64,000 nt of DNA from Pedobacter panaciterrae (lineage in GTDB: Bacteria; Bacteroidota; Bacteroidia; Sphingobacteriales; Sphingobacteriaceae), in contig NZ_LGEL01000007.1 in assembly GCF_001636695.1 (NCBI RefSeq), forward strand, positions 34,464 through 98,463. Reading direction: 5' to 3'. The notes beneath the pieces were generated by a model. The model was given only the letters and a program-made list of their open reading frames with translations, searched no databases and had not been told where the DNA came from. Both the position numbers and the translations under genes were made by a program. Below, in pieces: positions 1-8,011 of the stretch (positions within the stretch are counted from its first letter, which is position 1; every line of letters begins with the position of its first letter).

Positions 1-3000
1 ATTACAGCTTTGCAGGTACGAGCCGACATTTTTGCCCAATCAATTACAGTGGATGTAGAAAAGGCCAAATTAAGTGAAGTGATTTCACAGATCAGGAAGC
101 AGACTGAGTACGATTTTCTTTACAATAATCAATCTGTAAAGAATGCCAGGCCTATCACTTTAAAGGTGAAAAATATGCAGCTGGCCGATGTTCTGGATCT
201 TTGTTTTAAAGATCAGCCTTTTGAGTACACCATAAAAAACAGAACGGTATTAATTACACCCCGTAAGCTAATCATCAAAAAGAGTACTGAAATGACTTCA
301 AAATTGATGATTGATGTTACTGGTCGCGTTGTTGATACCGAAGGTAAGCCAATACCAGGTGCTACAGTTAGGGTAAAATCAGGTAAAGCTGCTACTATGA
401 CCGATACAGATGGGCGATTTGCCTTAAAAGGTGTAGAGTCTGCGGATGTTATTATCATCACCTATCAGGGCTTTGTTACACGTGAGCTTCCTGCTTCAGG
501 AGACCTGACAGCAGTGGTGCTTACAGTGTCTGAAAGTAATCTGGATGAAGTAGTCGTAATTGGTTACGGTACAACCCAAAAGAAAGACTTAACAGGATCA
601 GTATCTACCATAACAGCTACACAGCTTAAAGACTTACCGGTTACGTCCATCGATCAGAAATTAATTGGTCAGGCTGCGGGAGTTCAAATCAGTTCACCAA
701 CAGGTGCACCAGGTGGTGGTGTTAACGTAAAGATAAGAGGTACGGGATCTATTACAGCCGGAAACAATCCTTTGTATGTGATTGATGGCTTTGCCATCTC
801 AAATTCTGCAGGTCAATCGTTTAATCCGCTTAATATGATCAGCCCTGATGATATTGAAACTGTAAATATTCTTAAGGATGCTTCTTCTACGGCTATATAC
901 GGCTCACGGGGTTCTAACGGGGTTATTGTAATTACAACAAAACGAGGTAAAACAGGCGCTCCTGTCGTTAGTGTAAATACCTATATCGGATCTCAAACTG
1001 TGCCTCAAAAAGGTCGTCCTCAGGTTTTGAACGGAACAGAATACGCGCAGTTTAGAAAAGAAATGATCATTGATGATTTTGCTTCGAGAGGCTTAACGGC
1101 TACTGACGCAGATATTCCGGCCGAATTCAGAAATCCTTCTCAATATGGCGAAGGTACGGACTGGTACGACGCTGTGTTAAGGTCAGCGCCACAAAATAAT
1201 GTTGCTGTAAGTATCAGAGGAGGCTCAGAAAATACCAGATACTCTGCGTCAATTGGTCGCCTTGATCAGAAAGGAACAATCAGGTATACAGATTATAAGC
1301 GTTACTCGGTAAACTTTAACATTGAATCGGATATCAGTAAAAAGGTAAAATTAGGATTAAGTGTTTCACCGACAGGTGGTATCCAGAACAGAAATGGATT
1401 TGAATCGGGTATCCGTGATATTCTTACCCGTACCCTATGGCTTAGCCCAATTGTACCTATTGCAGATGCTGCAGGAAACCGGACGGTATTTATCACTTCG
1501 CCAGGTGCAATTGGAGCAGGCAATCCGTTAAACACGTTGGAGTTTGCAGGAACCAAAGCCAAATATTTCAGAGGTATAGCAACGGCTTTTGCAGAGTACC
1601 AGATTATTGATGGATTGAAAGCTAAGTATAGCTTCAATTATGACTACTCAAACAACAGTTCATTCTCATTCAGCCCTTCTTTTGTAATAGGCGAGACTGG
1701 TAATCCAAATCCAAATCCTTCTATTCCATCATCCAGTACTGCTCAAAATACAACTTCAAACTGGTTGTCGGAAATTACACTAAGTTACGATAAGACCCTA
1801 GGCAAGGACCATAGAATAAATGCTGTGGCTGGTTATACCGCGCAGGAAGAACGCTACGATGGATATTCTTTCGGTGCTACAAACTATCCTGATAACCTTA
1901 TCCAGACTATAAACGCATCTACTTTATTGAATGGAGCCGCGGCTGGAGTAGAGAAGTGGGCTTTGATCTCTTATCTGGCAAGGGTAAATTATACATTTAA
2001 AGACAGATATCTATTTACTGCCACAATTAGGAGTGATGGTTCTTCTCGTTTCGGTGCGAACAATAGGTATGGATTTTTCCCATCAGGTGCATTTGCATGG
2101 AGAGCATCTGAAGAAGATTTTCTAAAAAATGTAAGTTGGTTAAACGATCTGAAATTACGGGCAACTTATGGTCGTACAGGTAACTTCAATATTCCAAATT
2201 ATCAGTACGCTTCCAACATTGGTTCCTCCAATTATTCTTTCGGTGGCTTGTTGGCAAATGGACGGGTATCGGGATCTATCGCAAATGAGAATCTGACCTG
2301 GGAAAAAGCGGATGAGCTCGATCTTGGTTTAGATATGGCTATGTTAAACAATCGGTTAGGCCTTACATTTGATTATTACAACAGAATAACCAGTTCTCTT
2401 TTATTGAGTGCTGAGCTGCCTTCGGCTTCAGGATTTACATCTTCGACAATCAATTTGGGTAAAGTACGAAACCGTGGATTTGAAATTGGATTGAACACCA
2501 AAAACCTCACCGGAGCGTTTACCTGGAATACAAATGCAAATCTGAGCATCAACCGCAATGTGGTATTAGAGTTGAATCCGGGCAACAACAATGCGCCAAT
2601 TTACAGCGGAAGAAGTGGTGGTGGTTTTTCAACTCATAAAACTGAAGTAGGTAAACCGATCGGACAATTTTTTGGCTTTGTATTCGATGGTCTTTATCGC
2701 AGTCAGGAAGAACTCAATACCCAGCCTAAACATGGAACATCCGTTGTTGGTTCTGTGCGTTATAAAGACGTAGACGGAAATGGAATTATCGAAGAAGTTA
2801 AAGATTTCGCTGTAATCGGAAACTCTCAGCCTGATTTCACTTATGGTTTAACAAACAACTTTGGATATAAGAATTTTGATCTCAATGTACTGATTGTGGG
2901 AAGTCAGGGTGGAAAAGTAATGAAAACAGGTAATGAATTCCTGACTAATACTGATGGTGTTTTCAATGTAGACCGTAAAGTATTAGACAGATGGAGGTCA

Positions 3001-3339
3001 CCTGAAAATCCGGGTAGTGGATTTGCTCCGACCACTGTTGGCGGAAGAACACTTTACCGTGAAGTAAGCTCTTTGTGGATTGAAGATGCAAGCTTTTTAC
3101 GCATTCAAAACGTGTCTCTGGGTTATAATTTCAGACAAAAATTTATTGGCTCATCAAGTCCTGTTAAAACGCTTCGTGTATATGCAAGCGTACAGAATCT
3201 TGTAACCTTCACCAAATACAGTGGAGCTAATCCTGAGGCAGGTACAAACGACGGATTTTCTGCCCTTACCCCGGGACGTGATTTTACCGCATATCCATTG
3301 CCTCGTATCATTACCGCAGGAATCAACATGACTTTTTAA
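1..3339 (+). CDS. SusC/RagA-type TonB-dependent outer-membrane transporter (5' end cut by window)
   Basis: This is a TonB-dependent transporter that would import oligosaccharides or other nutrients across the outer membrane together with the SusD lipoprotein encoded next. The reading frame is open to the first base of the window, so the signal peptide and true start lie upstream. An STN-type domain is visible at about residues 15-95 (AKLSEVISQIRKQTEYDFLY). A carboxypeptidase-regulatory-like domain follows at about 105-185 (GRVVDTEGKPIPGATV). Next come the plug, with the SusC signature VVVIGYGTTQKKDLTGSVST near residue 190, and a beta barrel ending in a terminal aromatic residue (MTF). The STN domain implies regulation by a FecR/ECF sigma pair, presumably encoded to the left of the window. 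The susD gene starts 16 bp downstream, so the two form one operon. Family assignment is firm; the substrate is not visible. Confidence 0.93.
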   Translation: MTALQVRADIFAQSITVDVEKAKLSEVISQIRKQTEYDFLYNNQSVKNARPITLKVKNMQLADVLDLCFKDQPFEYTIKNRTVLITPRKLIIKKSTEMTSKLMIDVTGRVVDTEGKPIPGATVRVKSGKAATMTDTDGRFALKGVESADVIIITYQGFVTRELPASGDLTAVVLTVSESNLDEVVVIGYGTTQKKDLTGSVSTITATQLKDLPVTSIDQKLIGQAAGVQISSPTGAPGGGVNVKIRGTGSITAGNNPLYVIDGFAISNSAGQSFNPLNMISPDDIETVNILKDASSTAIYGSRGSNGVIVITTKRGKTGAPVVSVNTYIGSQTVPQKGRPQVLNGTEYAQFRKEMIIDDFASRGLTATDADIPAEFRNPSQYGEGTDWYDAVLRSAPQNNVAVSIRGGSENTRYSASIGRLDQKGTIRYTDYKRYSVNFNIESDISKKVKLGLSVSPTGGIQNRNGFESGIRDILTRTLWLSPIVPIADAAGNRTVFITSPGAIGAGNPLNTLEFAGTKAKYFRGIATAFAEYQIIDGLKAKYSFNYDYSNNSSFSFSPSFVIGETGNPNPNPSIPSSSTAQNTTSNWLSEITLSYDKTLGKDHRINAVAGYTAQEERYDGYSFGATNYPDNLIQTINASTLLNGAAAGVEKWALISYLARVNYTFKDRYLFTATIRSDGSSRFGANNRYGFFPSGAFAWRASEEDFLKNVSWLNDLKLRATYGRTGNFNIPNYQYASNIGSSNYSFGGLLANGRVSGSIANENLTWEKADELDLGLDMAMLNNRLGLTFDYYNRITSSLLLSAELPSASGFTSSTINLGKVRNRGFEIGLNTKNLTGAFTWNTNANLSINRNVVLELNPGNNNAPIYSGRSGGGFSTHKTEVGKPIGQFFGFVFDGLYRSQEELNTQPKHGTSVVGSVRYKDVDGNGIIEEVKDFAVIGNSQPDFTYGLTNNFGYKNFDLNVLIVGSQGGKVMKTGNEFLTNTDGVFNVDRKVLDRWRSPENPGSGFAPTTVGGRTLYREVSSLWIEDASFLRIQNVSLGYNFRQKFIGSSSPVKTLRVYASVQNLVTFTKYSGANPEAGTNDGFSALTPGRDFTAYPLPRIITAGINMTF

Positions 3340-3355
3340 CAACCAATAAGACTAT

Positions 3356-4873
3356 ATGAAAACTCAATCAAAATATATATTAATAGCCTGCTCATTACTA
3401 ACGAGTGTGCTTTTAGGGTGTAAAAAAGATTTTTTAAATCAGGTACCCGAATCCAGTTTAACAAATGCAAATTTCTGGAAAACGGAGTCAGATCTCAAAC
3501 AAGGTGTAGTTGGTGCTTATAGCTCGCTTCGCGGAATGGGAACATTCAGTTTCTGGCTTTTTGGAGAGATGCGCTCAGATAATACGACATTCCAATATAA
3601 TGCACCTCAAAGAGGTCAGGAAAACAGAGAACAGGTTGATCAGTTTCTGGCAAACTCTGCCAACACATTGATACAAGATTTTTGGAGAGATAGTTATGCG
3701 TCAATTTTCAGATGTAATGATGTGTTGGATCATGTCGGTGGCATTCCAATGTCCGATGCGGCAAAAACGCAAGCCATTGGCGAAGTTAAGTTTCTAAGGG
3801 CATTTCATTATTTTAACCTTGTTCGGCAGTTTGGCGGTGTCCCGCTCCGTTTAACAGTTACTAAAGCTCCGGCAGATGCACCTTCTAAAGGTAGGGCAAG
3901 TGTAGCTGATGTATACAATCAAATTATTTCAGACCTTAATGATGCGGCAAATAGCTTACCTAATGCTGCTGATTATGCCGCTGCCGATAAAGGAAGGGCT
4001 TCAAAAGGGGCAGCAAATGCCTTGTTGGGAGAGGTTTACCTGACACAGAAGAAGTACAGTGATGCCTTAACCGCTTTAAGAAAAGTAGCCGGTTACAGCC
4101 TGATGCCGACCTATGCAAGTGTTTTTCAGATCGCCAATAAAAATAATATTGAGTCTGTTTTTGAAATTCAATACTATTCTACAGCGGGAACAAATTTATC
4201 CAGCAATTTCATGTATCAGTTTGCTCCGTTTAATTCCGGAACCATTGTTACACAGGATCCAGGAACAAATTTAAGTTTTACCAGTGGATGGAATACGCCG
4301 ACTACTGACCTTATTGATGCTTATGAGACTGGAGATTTACGCAAGGATGTATCACTAGCCGAGGGCTTTACCAATAGCACCGGTTTTGTTGCCGTTCCAT
4401 ACGTTAAGAAGTATAACCAGGGCTTTGTACAGCCGGGACAAACAAATGTTAATTTTCCTGTGATCCGTTATGCGGATGTGATGCTGATGATTGCAGAGTG
4501 CTTGAATGAACAAGGTTTTGTAGCCGGAGGCGAAGCATTTACTTTATTGAATGATGTACGCAGACGTGCCGGTTTGCTCCCAAAAACTTCAGGGAATCCT
4601 GTTCCTGCACTTAATGTAGCCTCTCAAGAGGAATTCCGTGCTGCTATAGACCAGGAGCGTAAGGTAGAACTGGCATTTGAAAACCATCGCTGGTTTGATT
4701 TGGTCCGCACAGGTAAAGCCGTTTCGGTAATGACTGCGCATGGCAAAAGAGAAATAGCGAAAGCTCCGGCACAGTTCCCTGCAGGTGCTTACACACTTAC
4801 AACAAGTAAACTTTTATTGCCAATACCTGAAAGAGAGGTTATCCTGGATAACTTAGATCAGAATCCTCAATAA
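3356..4873 (+). CDS. SusD/RagB-family nutrient-binding lipoprotein
   Basis: This is the surface lipoprotein partner of the preceding SusC, expected to cap the transporter and bind its substrate. The N-terminus is a lipoprotein signal with lipobox LLGC (cysteine near residue 22), followed by KKDFLNQVPESSLTNANFW, a typical SusD start. The TPR-like body is recognisable (KFLRAFHYFNLVRQFGGVPL near residue 145). The C-terminal RagB signature is present (EERKVELAFE-like region with NHRWFDLVRTGKA near residue 445). The length of 505 aa is normal. It is the last gene of its operon: a small hairpin and a large palindromic repeat follow before the convergent DUF6266-like gene. The substrate cannot be inferred because no enzyme gene of this locus lies in the window. 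Confidence 0.93.
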   Translation: MKTQSKYILIACSLLTSVLLGCKKDFLNQVPESSLTNANFWKTESDLKQGVVGAYSSLRGMGTFSFWLFGEMRSDNTTFQYNAPQRGQENREQVDQFLANSANTLIQDFWRDSYASIFRCNDVLDHVGGIPMSDAAKTQAIGEVKFLRAFHYFNLVRQFGGVPLRLTVTKAPADAPSKGRASVADVYNQIISDLNDAANSLPNAADYAAADKGRASKGAANALLGEVYLTQKKYSDALTALRKVAGYSLMPTYASVFQIANKNNIESVFEIQYYSTAGTNLSSNFMYQFAPFNSGTIVTQDPGTNLSFTSGWNTPTTDLIDAYETGDLRKDVSLAEGFTNSTGFVAVPYVKKYNQGFVQPGQTNVNFPVIRYADVMLMIAECLNEQGFVAGGEAFTLLNDVRRRAGLLPKTSGNPVPALNVASQEEFRAAIDQERKVELAFENHRWFDLVRTGKAVSVMTAHGKREIAKAPAQFPAGAYTLTTSKLLLPIPEREVILDNLDQNPQ

Positions 4874-4890
4874 ATGCTATAGTAGCATTT
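4872..4890 (+). terminator. Small hairpin overlapping the susD stop codon
   Basis: An 8-bp perfect stem (AAATGCTA / TAGCATTT) with a 3-nt loop starts inside the stop codon of the susD gene. It is AT-rich and has no strong T-tract, so it would be a weak terminator. The large palindrome 15 bp downstream may do most of the work. Confidence 0.35.
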
Positions 4891-4904
4891 GTTTCATAGT
4901 ACAG

Positions 4905-5077
4905 GAGGGTGTCCAAAAAGGTAAGATCGTCATCTCGACGATAGGAGAGATCTCTTGATCGCGAAGTATCTGCTAGGTAGTTGGCATAAACAAGAGATCT
5001 CTCCTATCGTCGAGATGACGAAATGAGCGAAATAATGATGTCATTAGTACGGCGATCTTATCTTTTTGGACACCCTC
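4905..5077. repeat. Nested palindromic repeat (MITE-like), 173 bp
   Basis: Two inverted repeats are nested. The outer arms (4905-4929 and 5053-5077, beginning GAGGGTGTCCAAAAAG) match at 24 of 25 positions. The inner arms (4928-4957 and 4991-5020, containing TCATCTCGACGATAGGAGAG) are a perfect 30-bp inverted repeat around a 33-bp centre. The centre has no coding capacity. The GTCATCTCGA..GAGATCTCTTG core recurs inside the FecR gene near 61158-61237. The element lies between the convergent ends of the susD and DUF6266-like genes, where its transcript would fold strongly in both directions and could act as a terminator. It is probably a non-autonomous mobile or REP-like element; which transposase would mobilise it is not visible here. 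Confidence 0.85.
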
Positions 5078-5097
5078 TTTTATTAAGATAAATTCAT

Positions 5098-5727
5098 CTA
5101 CAAAACAGTGACCAGACCAAGATATTGACTACTGCTGCGTCGCTTTCTATCCTCTGATACAAATGCCAGATATACATCAACTTGTTTCCCTGTAAAAGTT
5201 TCATCCAGCTTAAGCTTGGCATGGCCTCCATCAGCTCTTTCAGCGGCAGTATTAAATTTTGCTTTCTCCCCGGTCATATCATATGCCAGCAACATTGCCC
5301 TGTCATCATAAACAAAATCGCCACCTGTCCAGCTGAAGCTAATTACATTTCCACTTTCAGTAACGGCCGTTGCCTTAGTAGCCTGGCTCATATCTCCAAA
5401 ACTTACCAGTGCCCAAGCCGGATTGATCTGGAAATACGGGGAAATTCCAATTAAAGCGTTTTTGGAATTGTAAGATTTTGCAGCTGCAAAACCCTGAAAG
5501 TTGGGTGCATAATCCTGAAATCCAACCCGTAAAAATTCAAGTAGCGGCTGTAGCCATGCCTGTATATAGGCGAATTTTTCTCTGTTTATTAATTCTTTTG
5601 GTGTAGGCGGGCTGGTTCTAACCCTTGGTTTACCACGCATAAAGCTTTTTCCGCCTGATTGATAACCGACAACAGCTCCTGCCTTGCCGCTAAATCCTCC
5701 TAAAATTCCATTTTTGATAATTGCCAT
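5098..5727 (-). CDS. DUF6266-like protein, function unknown
   Basis: This 209-aa protein has a glycine-rich start (MAIIKNGILGGFSGKAGAVV) followed by SFMRGKPRVRTSPPTPKEL and a region rich in hydrophobic and aromatic residues. I recognise this as the pattern of the DUF6266 family of Bacteroidota, whose function is unknown. No signal peptide, lipobox or membrane segment is evident. The C-terminal half (about 125-209) reads as short beta strands (VISFSWTGGDF, AMLLAYDM, VDVYLAFVS), suggesting an immunoglobulin-like or fibronectin-like fold; that is inference. The gene stands alone, converging on the susD gene and divergent from the ECF sigma gene. An array of 11-bp tandem repeats lies about 105-145 bp upstream of its start. 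Confidence 0.7.
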   Translation of the reverse strand: MAIIKNGILGGFSGKAGAVVGYQSGGKSFMRGKPRVRTSPPTPKELINREKFAYIQAWLQPLLEFLRVGFQDYAPNFQGFAAAKSYNSKNALIGISPYFQINPAWALVSFGDMSQATKATAVTESGNVISFSWTGGDFVYDDRAMLLAYDMTGEKAKFNTAAERADGGHAKLKLDETFTGKQVDVYLAFVSEDRKRRSSSQYLGLVTVL

Positions 5728-6054
5728 TGGTGTAATGATTAAGTGTTTGTAACTGATTTACTGTTAACATTTTATAGATAAAAATGTTTTGCGTGATATA
5801 GGTGTGTTAAAAGGATCTCAATTGGATTTATCCCTGTAATGTCTCTGTTAAATCCCTGTTAGCTCCCTATTATATGCCTCTTTACACATCTGAGGAGTTT
5901 AATGAACTGTATCCCTCAAATTCATGGGTGAAAAGTAATCTTTTCCATAACGTTTGTCATGTCTGCAAAAAATTATGGGTAACTATAACAAAATTATATA
6001 TTTGATTAGTGTTCTTGCTGTTGGCTAAATGAACAACTGCAGACCTCAGGGAAG
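5728..6054. other. Intergenic region between divergent DUF6266-like and ECF sigma genes
   Basis: This 327-bp spacer must hold promoters for both divergent genes. It contains the 11-bp tandem repeat array at 5831-5874 and a TATATTTG sequence at 5997-6004 that fits the Bacteroidota -7 box (TAnnTTTG) about 50 bp before the sigma gene. No convincing -33 TTTG occurs at the usual distance from that box. No open reading frame of note was seen. Confidence 0.6.
5831..5874. repeat. Four tandem 11-bp repeats, consensus TCCCTGTTAnn
   Basis: Four consecutive 11-bp units read TCCCTGTAATG, TCTCTGTTAAA, TCCCTGTTAGC and TCCCTATTATA, with a possible degenerate fifth unit (TGCCTCTTTAC, 5875-5885). The period of one helical turn would place each unit on the same DNA face, as expected of a multimeric operator. 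The array lies between two divergent genes, nearer the DUF6266-like gene. What binds it is unknown. Confidence 0.65.
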
Positions 6055-6642
6055 ATGGAAACAATAGATAATTCTTTATTAACACAAATTAGTTGCGGAG
6101 ACGAAAGTGCTTTCGAAGAACTGTTTAAGATCTATCGTGACCGATTGTTCAATTATATCTTCAAGATCACAAAATCAAGAGAAACTGCTGAGGAAATTGT
6201 AATGGATGTATTTCTGAAGCTTTGGAACGGCCGAGCACTAATTGCCGAAATCGAAAATTTCCCTTCCTTCATTTTTTTGGTTGCCAGGAATAAGTCTATT
6301 GATTTTTTGCGTACCGCATCAAAGGATCGGGTACTTCAGGAATTGATTTGGGATGAAATCCAGGTTTTAAGTGATAGCCGCGCCGATGGCCGAATCGTGA
6401 TCAATGAACTGGAAGGGGAGGTTGATCGTGTGGTGAAGCAGCTTTCGCCGCAAAGGCAAACGGTTTTCAGGCTAAGCAGGGAAGAGCACATGAGTTACGA
6501 TCAGATTGCAAAACATTTGCACCTTTCCAAAAGCACCATCAAAAATCATATGATCGATTCGCTGAGGTTTATTCGCGTTCACATGACCACAAAACTGGAT
6601 ATATTCATTGTGTCTTTGTTGCTTTTTAAAAAATATTTTTAA
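6055..6642 (+). CDS. ECF-type RNA polymerase sigma factor
   Basis: This 195-aa sigma-70 family factor of the extracytoplasmic-function class would direct RNA polymerase to the downstream SusC/SusD operon when released by its FecR anti-sigma partner. Region 2 is visible at about residues 22-85 (LFKIYRDRLFNYIFKITKSR, then AEEIVMDVFLKLW). Region 4, with its helix-turn-helix, lies at about 128-175 (LSPQRQTVFRLSREEHMSYD, then IAKHLHLSKSTIKNHM). Length and layout are typical. The FecR gene starts 60 bp downstream on the same strand, the standard Bacteroidota sigma/anti-sigma arrangement. The C-terminal tail (IFIVSLLLFKKYF) is hydrophobic, as often seen in this subgroup. Confidence 0.93.
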   Translation: METIDNSLLTQISCGDESAFEELFKIYRDRLFNYIFKITKSRETAEEIVMDVFLKLWNGRALIAEIENFPSFIFLVARNKSIDFLRTASKDRVLQELIWDEIQVLSDSRADGRIVINELEGEVDRVVKQLSPQRQTVFRLSREEHMSYDQIAKHLHLSKSTIKNHMIDSLRFIRVHMTTKLDIFIVSLLLFKKYF

Positions 6643-6702
6643 ATGCATTAGGCCTTCCGTTTATTTCTTTCGTCCTTATTAAAAACACTAACCAAATTTC
6701 GT

Positions 6703-7887
6703 ATGATGGACGAGCAGGAAAGACTTTCCTATCTATTGAAGCGCTATGCAGCGAATGAATGTACTGCTGATGAGTTTGATGAGCTATTCCTTTTGATCAG
6801 GGGAAATAGTGATCAGCCTGAGGTCTTCCATGGCTTAAAAGAGATTTGGAAAAACACCGATTCCAATGCTGCCAAAACTGAACATGAGTGGGAGACCCTA
6901 TATCGTTCAATGAAAGAGAAGCCATCTAAATCAATCCATACAAAATCAAAAATAATATGGGGCATTGGCATAGCAGCCACTTTATTGCTGGTTTCGGGTA
7001 TTGCACTGCAATTCTACAAAAGTCAGAAACCGGTAGTTAATTCTCCTGTTACAAAAGTTAAATCAGCTCCGGAACTTGTTCCAGGGGGAAATAAAGCCAT
7101 ACTAACCCTTGCAAATGGAAAGAAAATCGTGTTAGATGGAAAAAACCAGGGCGTAATTGCCACCCAAACCGGGATTACAATTTCAAAAACAGCCAATGGA
7201 CAGCTGATTTATCAATTGTCGGACGTAGATGATAATGCAGCAAACAGCGATGCATATAATACTATTGAAGTGCCAAAAGGTGGACAATACCAGGTTACCA
7301 TGGCGGATGGAACGAAGGTTTGGCTGAATGCCATGTCATCTCTCAGGTACCCGTTAAGGTTTAAAAATAAAGAAAGAAAAGTAGAACTCGATGGAGAGGG
7401 ATACTTTGAAGTTGTAAAAAATCCGCAGGCTCCGTTTAAGGTGCAGACCAGAGACCAGACAGTTGAAGTATTGGGTACTCATTTTAATATTAAAGGTTAC
7501 CAGGATGAAACTTCCATTCGGACTACTTTGCTCGAAGGCTCCGTGAAAGTGAAGTCGGCTGGTATTTCTAAAACGGTTTTACTCCAGCCGGGTGAGCAGG
7601 CTTCGATGACAGCAAATTCTATTGCGGTGAAAGAAATCGATGTAGAGCTGGCAGTAGCCTGGAAAAATGGAAGCTTCATGTTTAATAAGGACAATGTAGC
7701 GGATATCATGCGGCAGATAGCCCGATGGTATGATGTAGAAGTTGTCTATAGCAATGAAAAAGTAAAGAACAATCTGCTGAGCGGGACAATCTCCCGCTTT
7801 GAAAATGCTTCGCAGGTGTTGGATATTTTAGAATTAACGGGATTGGTTCACTTTAAAGTTGAAGGAAGGAGAGTTATCGTTATGTAG
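6703..7887 (+). CDS. FecR-family anti-sigma factor
   Basis: This inner-membrane anti-sigma factor would transmit the signal from the STN domain of the SusC transporter to the cytoplasmic ECF sigma factor encoded just upstream. The N-terminal part (about 1-80) is the cytoplasmic sigma-binding region. One transmembrane segment follows at about 84-105 (IWGIGIAATLLLVSGIALQF). A periplasmic FecR domain lies at about 185-285 (VPKGGQYQVTMADGTKVWLN, LDGEGYFEVVKNPQAPFKV, VLGTHFNIKGY). The C-terminal domain (about 310-394, DUF4974-type) ends FKVEGRRVIVM. The length of 394 aa is normal. Two adjacent ATG codons start the protein, and either could be used. It is a useful comparator for the second FecR of this window, which carries an extra 55-residue block. 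Confidence 0.93.
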   Translation: MMDEQERLSYLLKRYAANECTADEFDELFLLIRGNSDQPEVFHGLKEIWKNTDSNAAKTEHEWETLYRSMKEKPSKSIHTKSKIIWGIGIAATLLLVSGIALQFYKSQKPVVNSPVTKVKSAPELVPGGNKAILTLANGKKIVLDGKNQGVIATQTGITISKTANGQLIYQLSDVDDNAANSDAYNTIEVPKGGQYQVTMADGTKVWLNAMSSLRYPLRFKNKERKVELDGEGYFEVVKNPQAPFKVQTRDQTVEVLGTHFNIKGYQDETSIRTTLLEGSVKVKSAGISKTVLLQPGEQASMTANSIAVKEIDVELAVAWKNGSFMFNKDNVADIMRQIARWYDVEVVYSNEKVKNNLLSGTISRFENASQVLDILELTGLVHFKVEGRRVIVM

Positions 7888-7920
7888 TGTATTTACTAAA
7901 CTGACCATGACTCAAAAAAA

Positions 7921-7959
7921 ATCCGAAGGTGCGGGAACACCTCCGGATCAATGTTTTTT
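7921..7959 (+). terminator. Hairpin with T-tract between fecR and susC
   Basis: The stem ATCCGAAGGTG / CACCTCCGGAT (7921-7948) has one internal A-C mismatch and is followed by CAATGTTTTTT. This looks like an intrinsic terminator or attenuator placed 33 nt after the fecR stop and 63 nt before the susC start. It would separate low-level sigma/anti-sigma expression from induced susC expression. A hairpin with the same geometry occupies the same place in the second sigma-controlled operon (60722-60750). Confidence 0.75.
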
Positions 7960-8011
7960 GTCATAAAAAACTGTGCGAACAATTTAATAATCAATAAAAA
8001 CAACCAAATAT

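Noticed and set aside
4896-4905. ATAGTACAGG just before the palindromic repeat, matching 10 bases of the shared promoter element
   Set aside because: No TTGC, no -7 box at 19 bp and no plus-strand gene downstream; probably chance.
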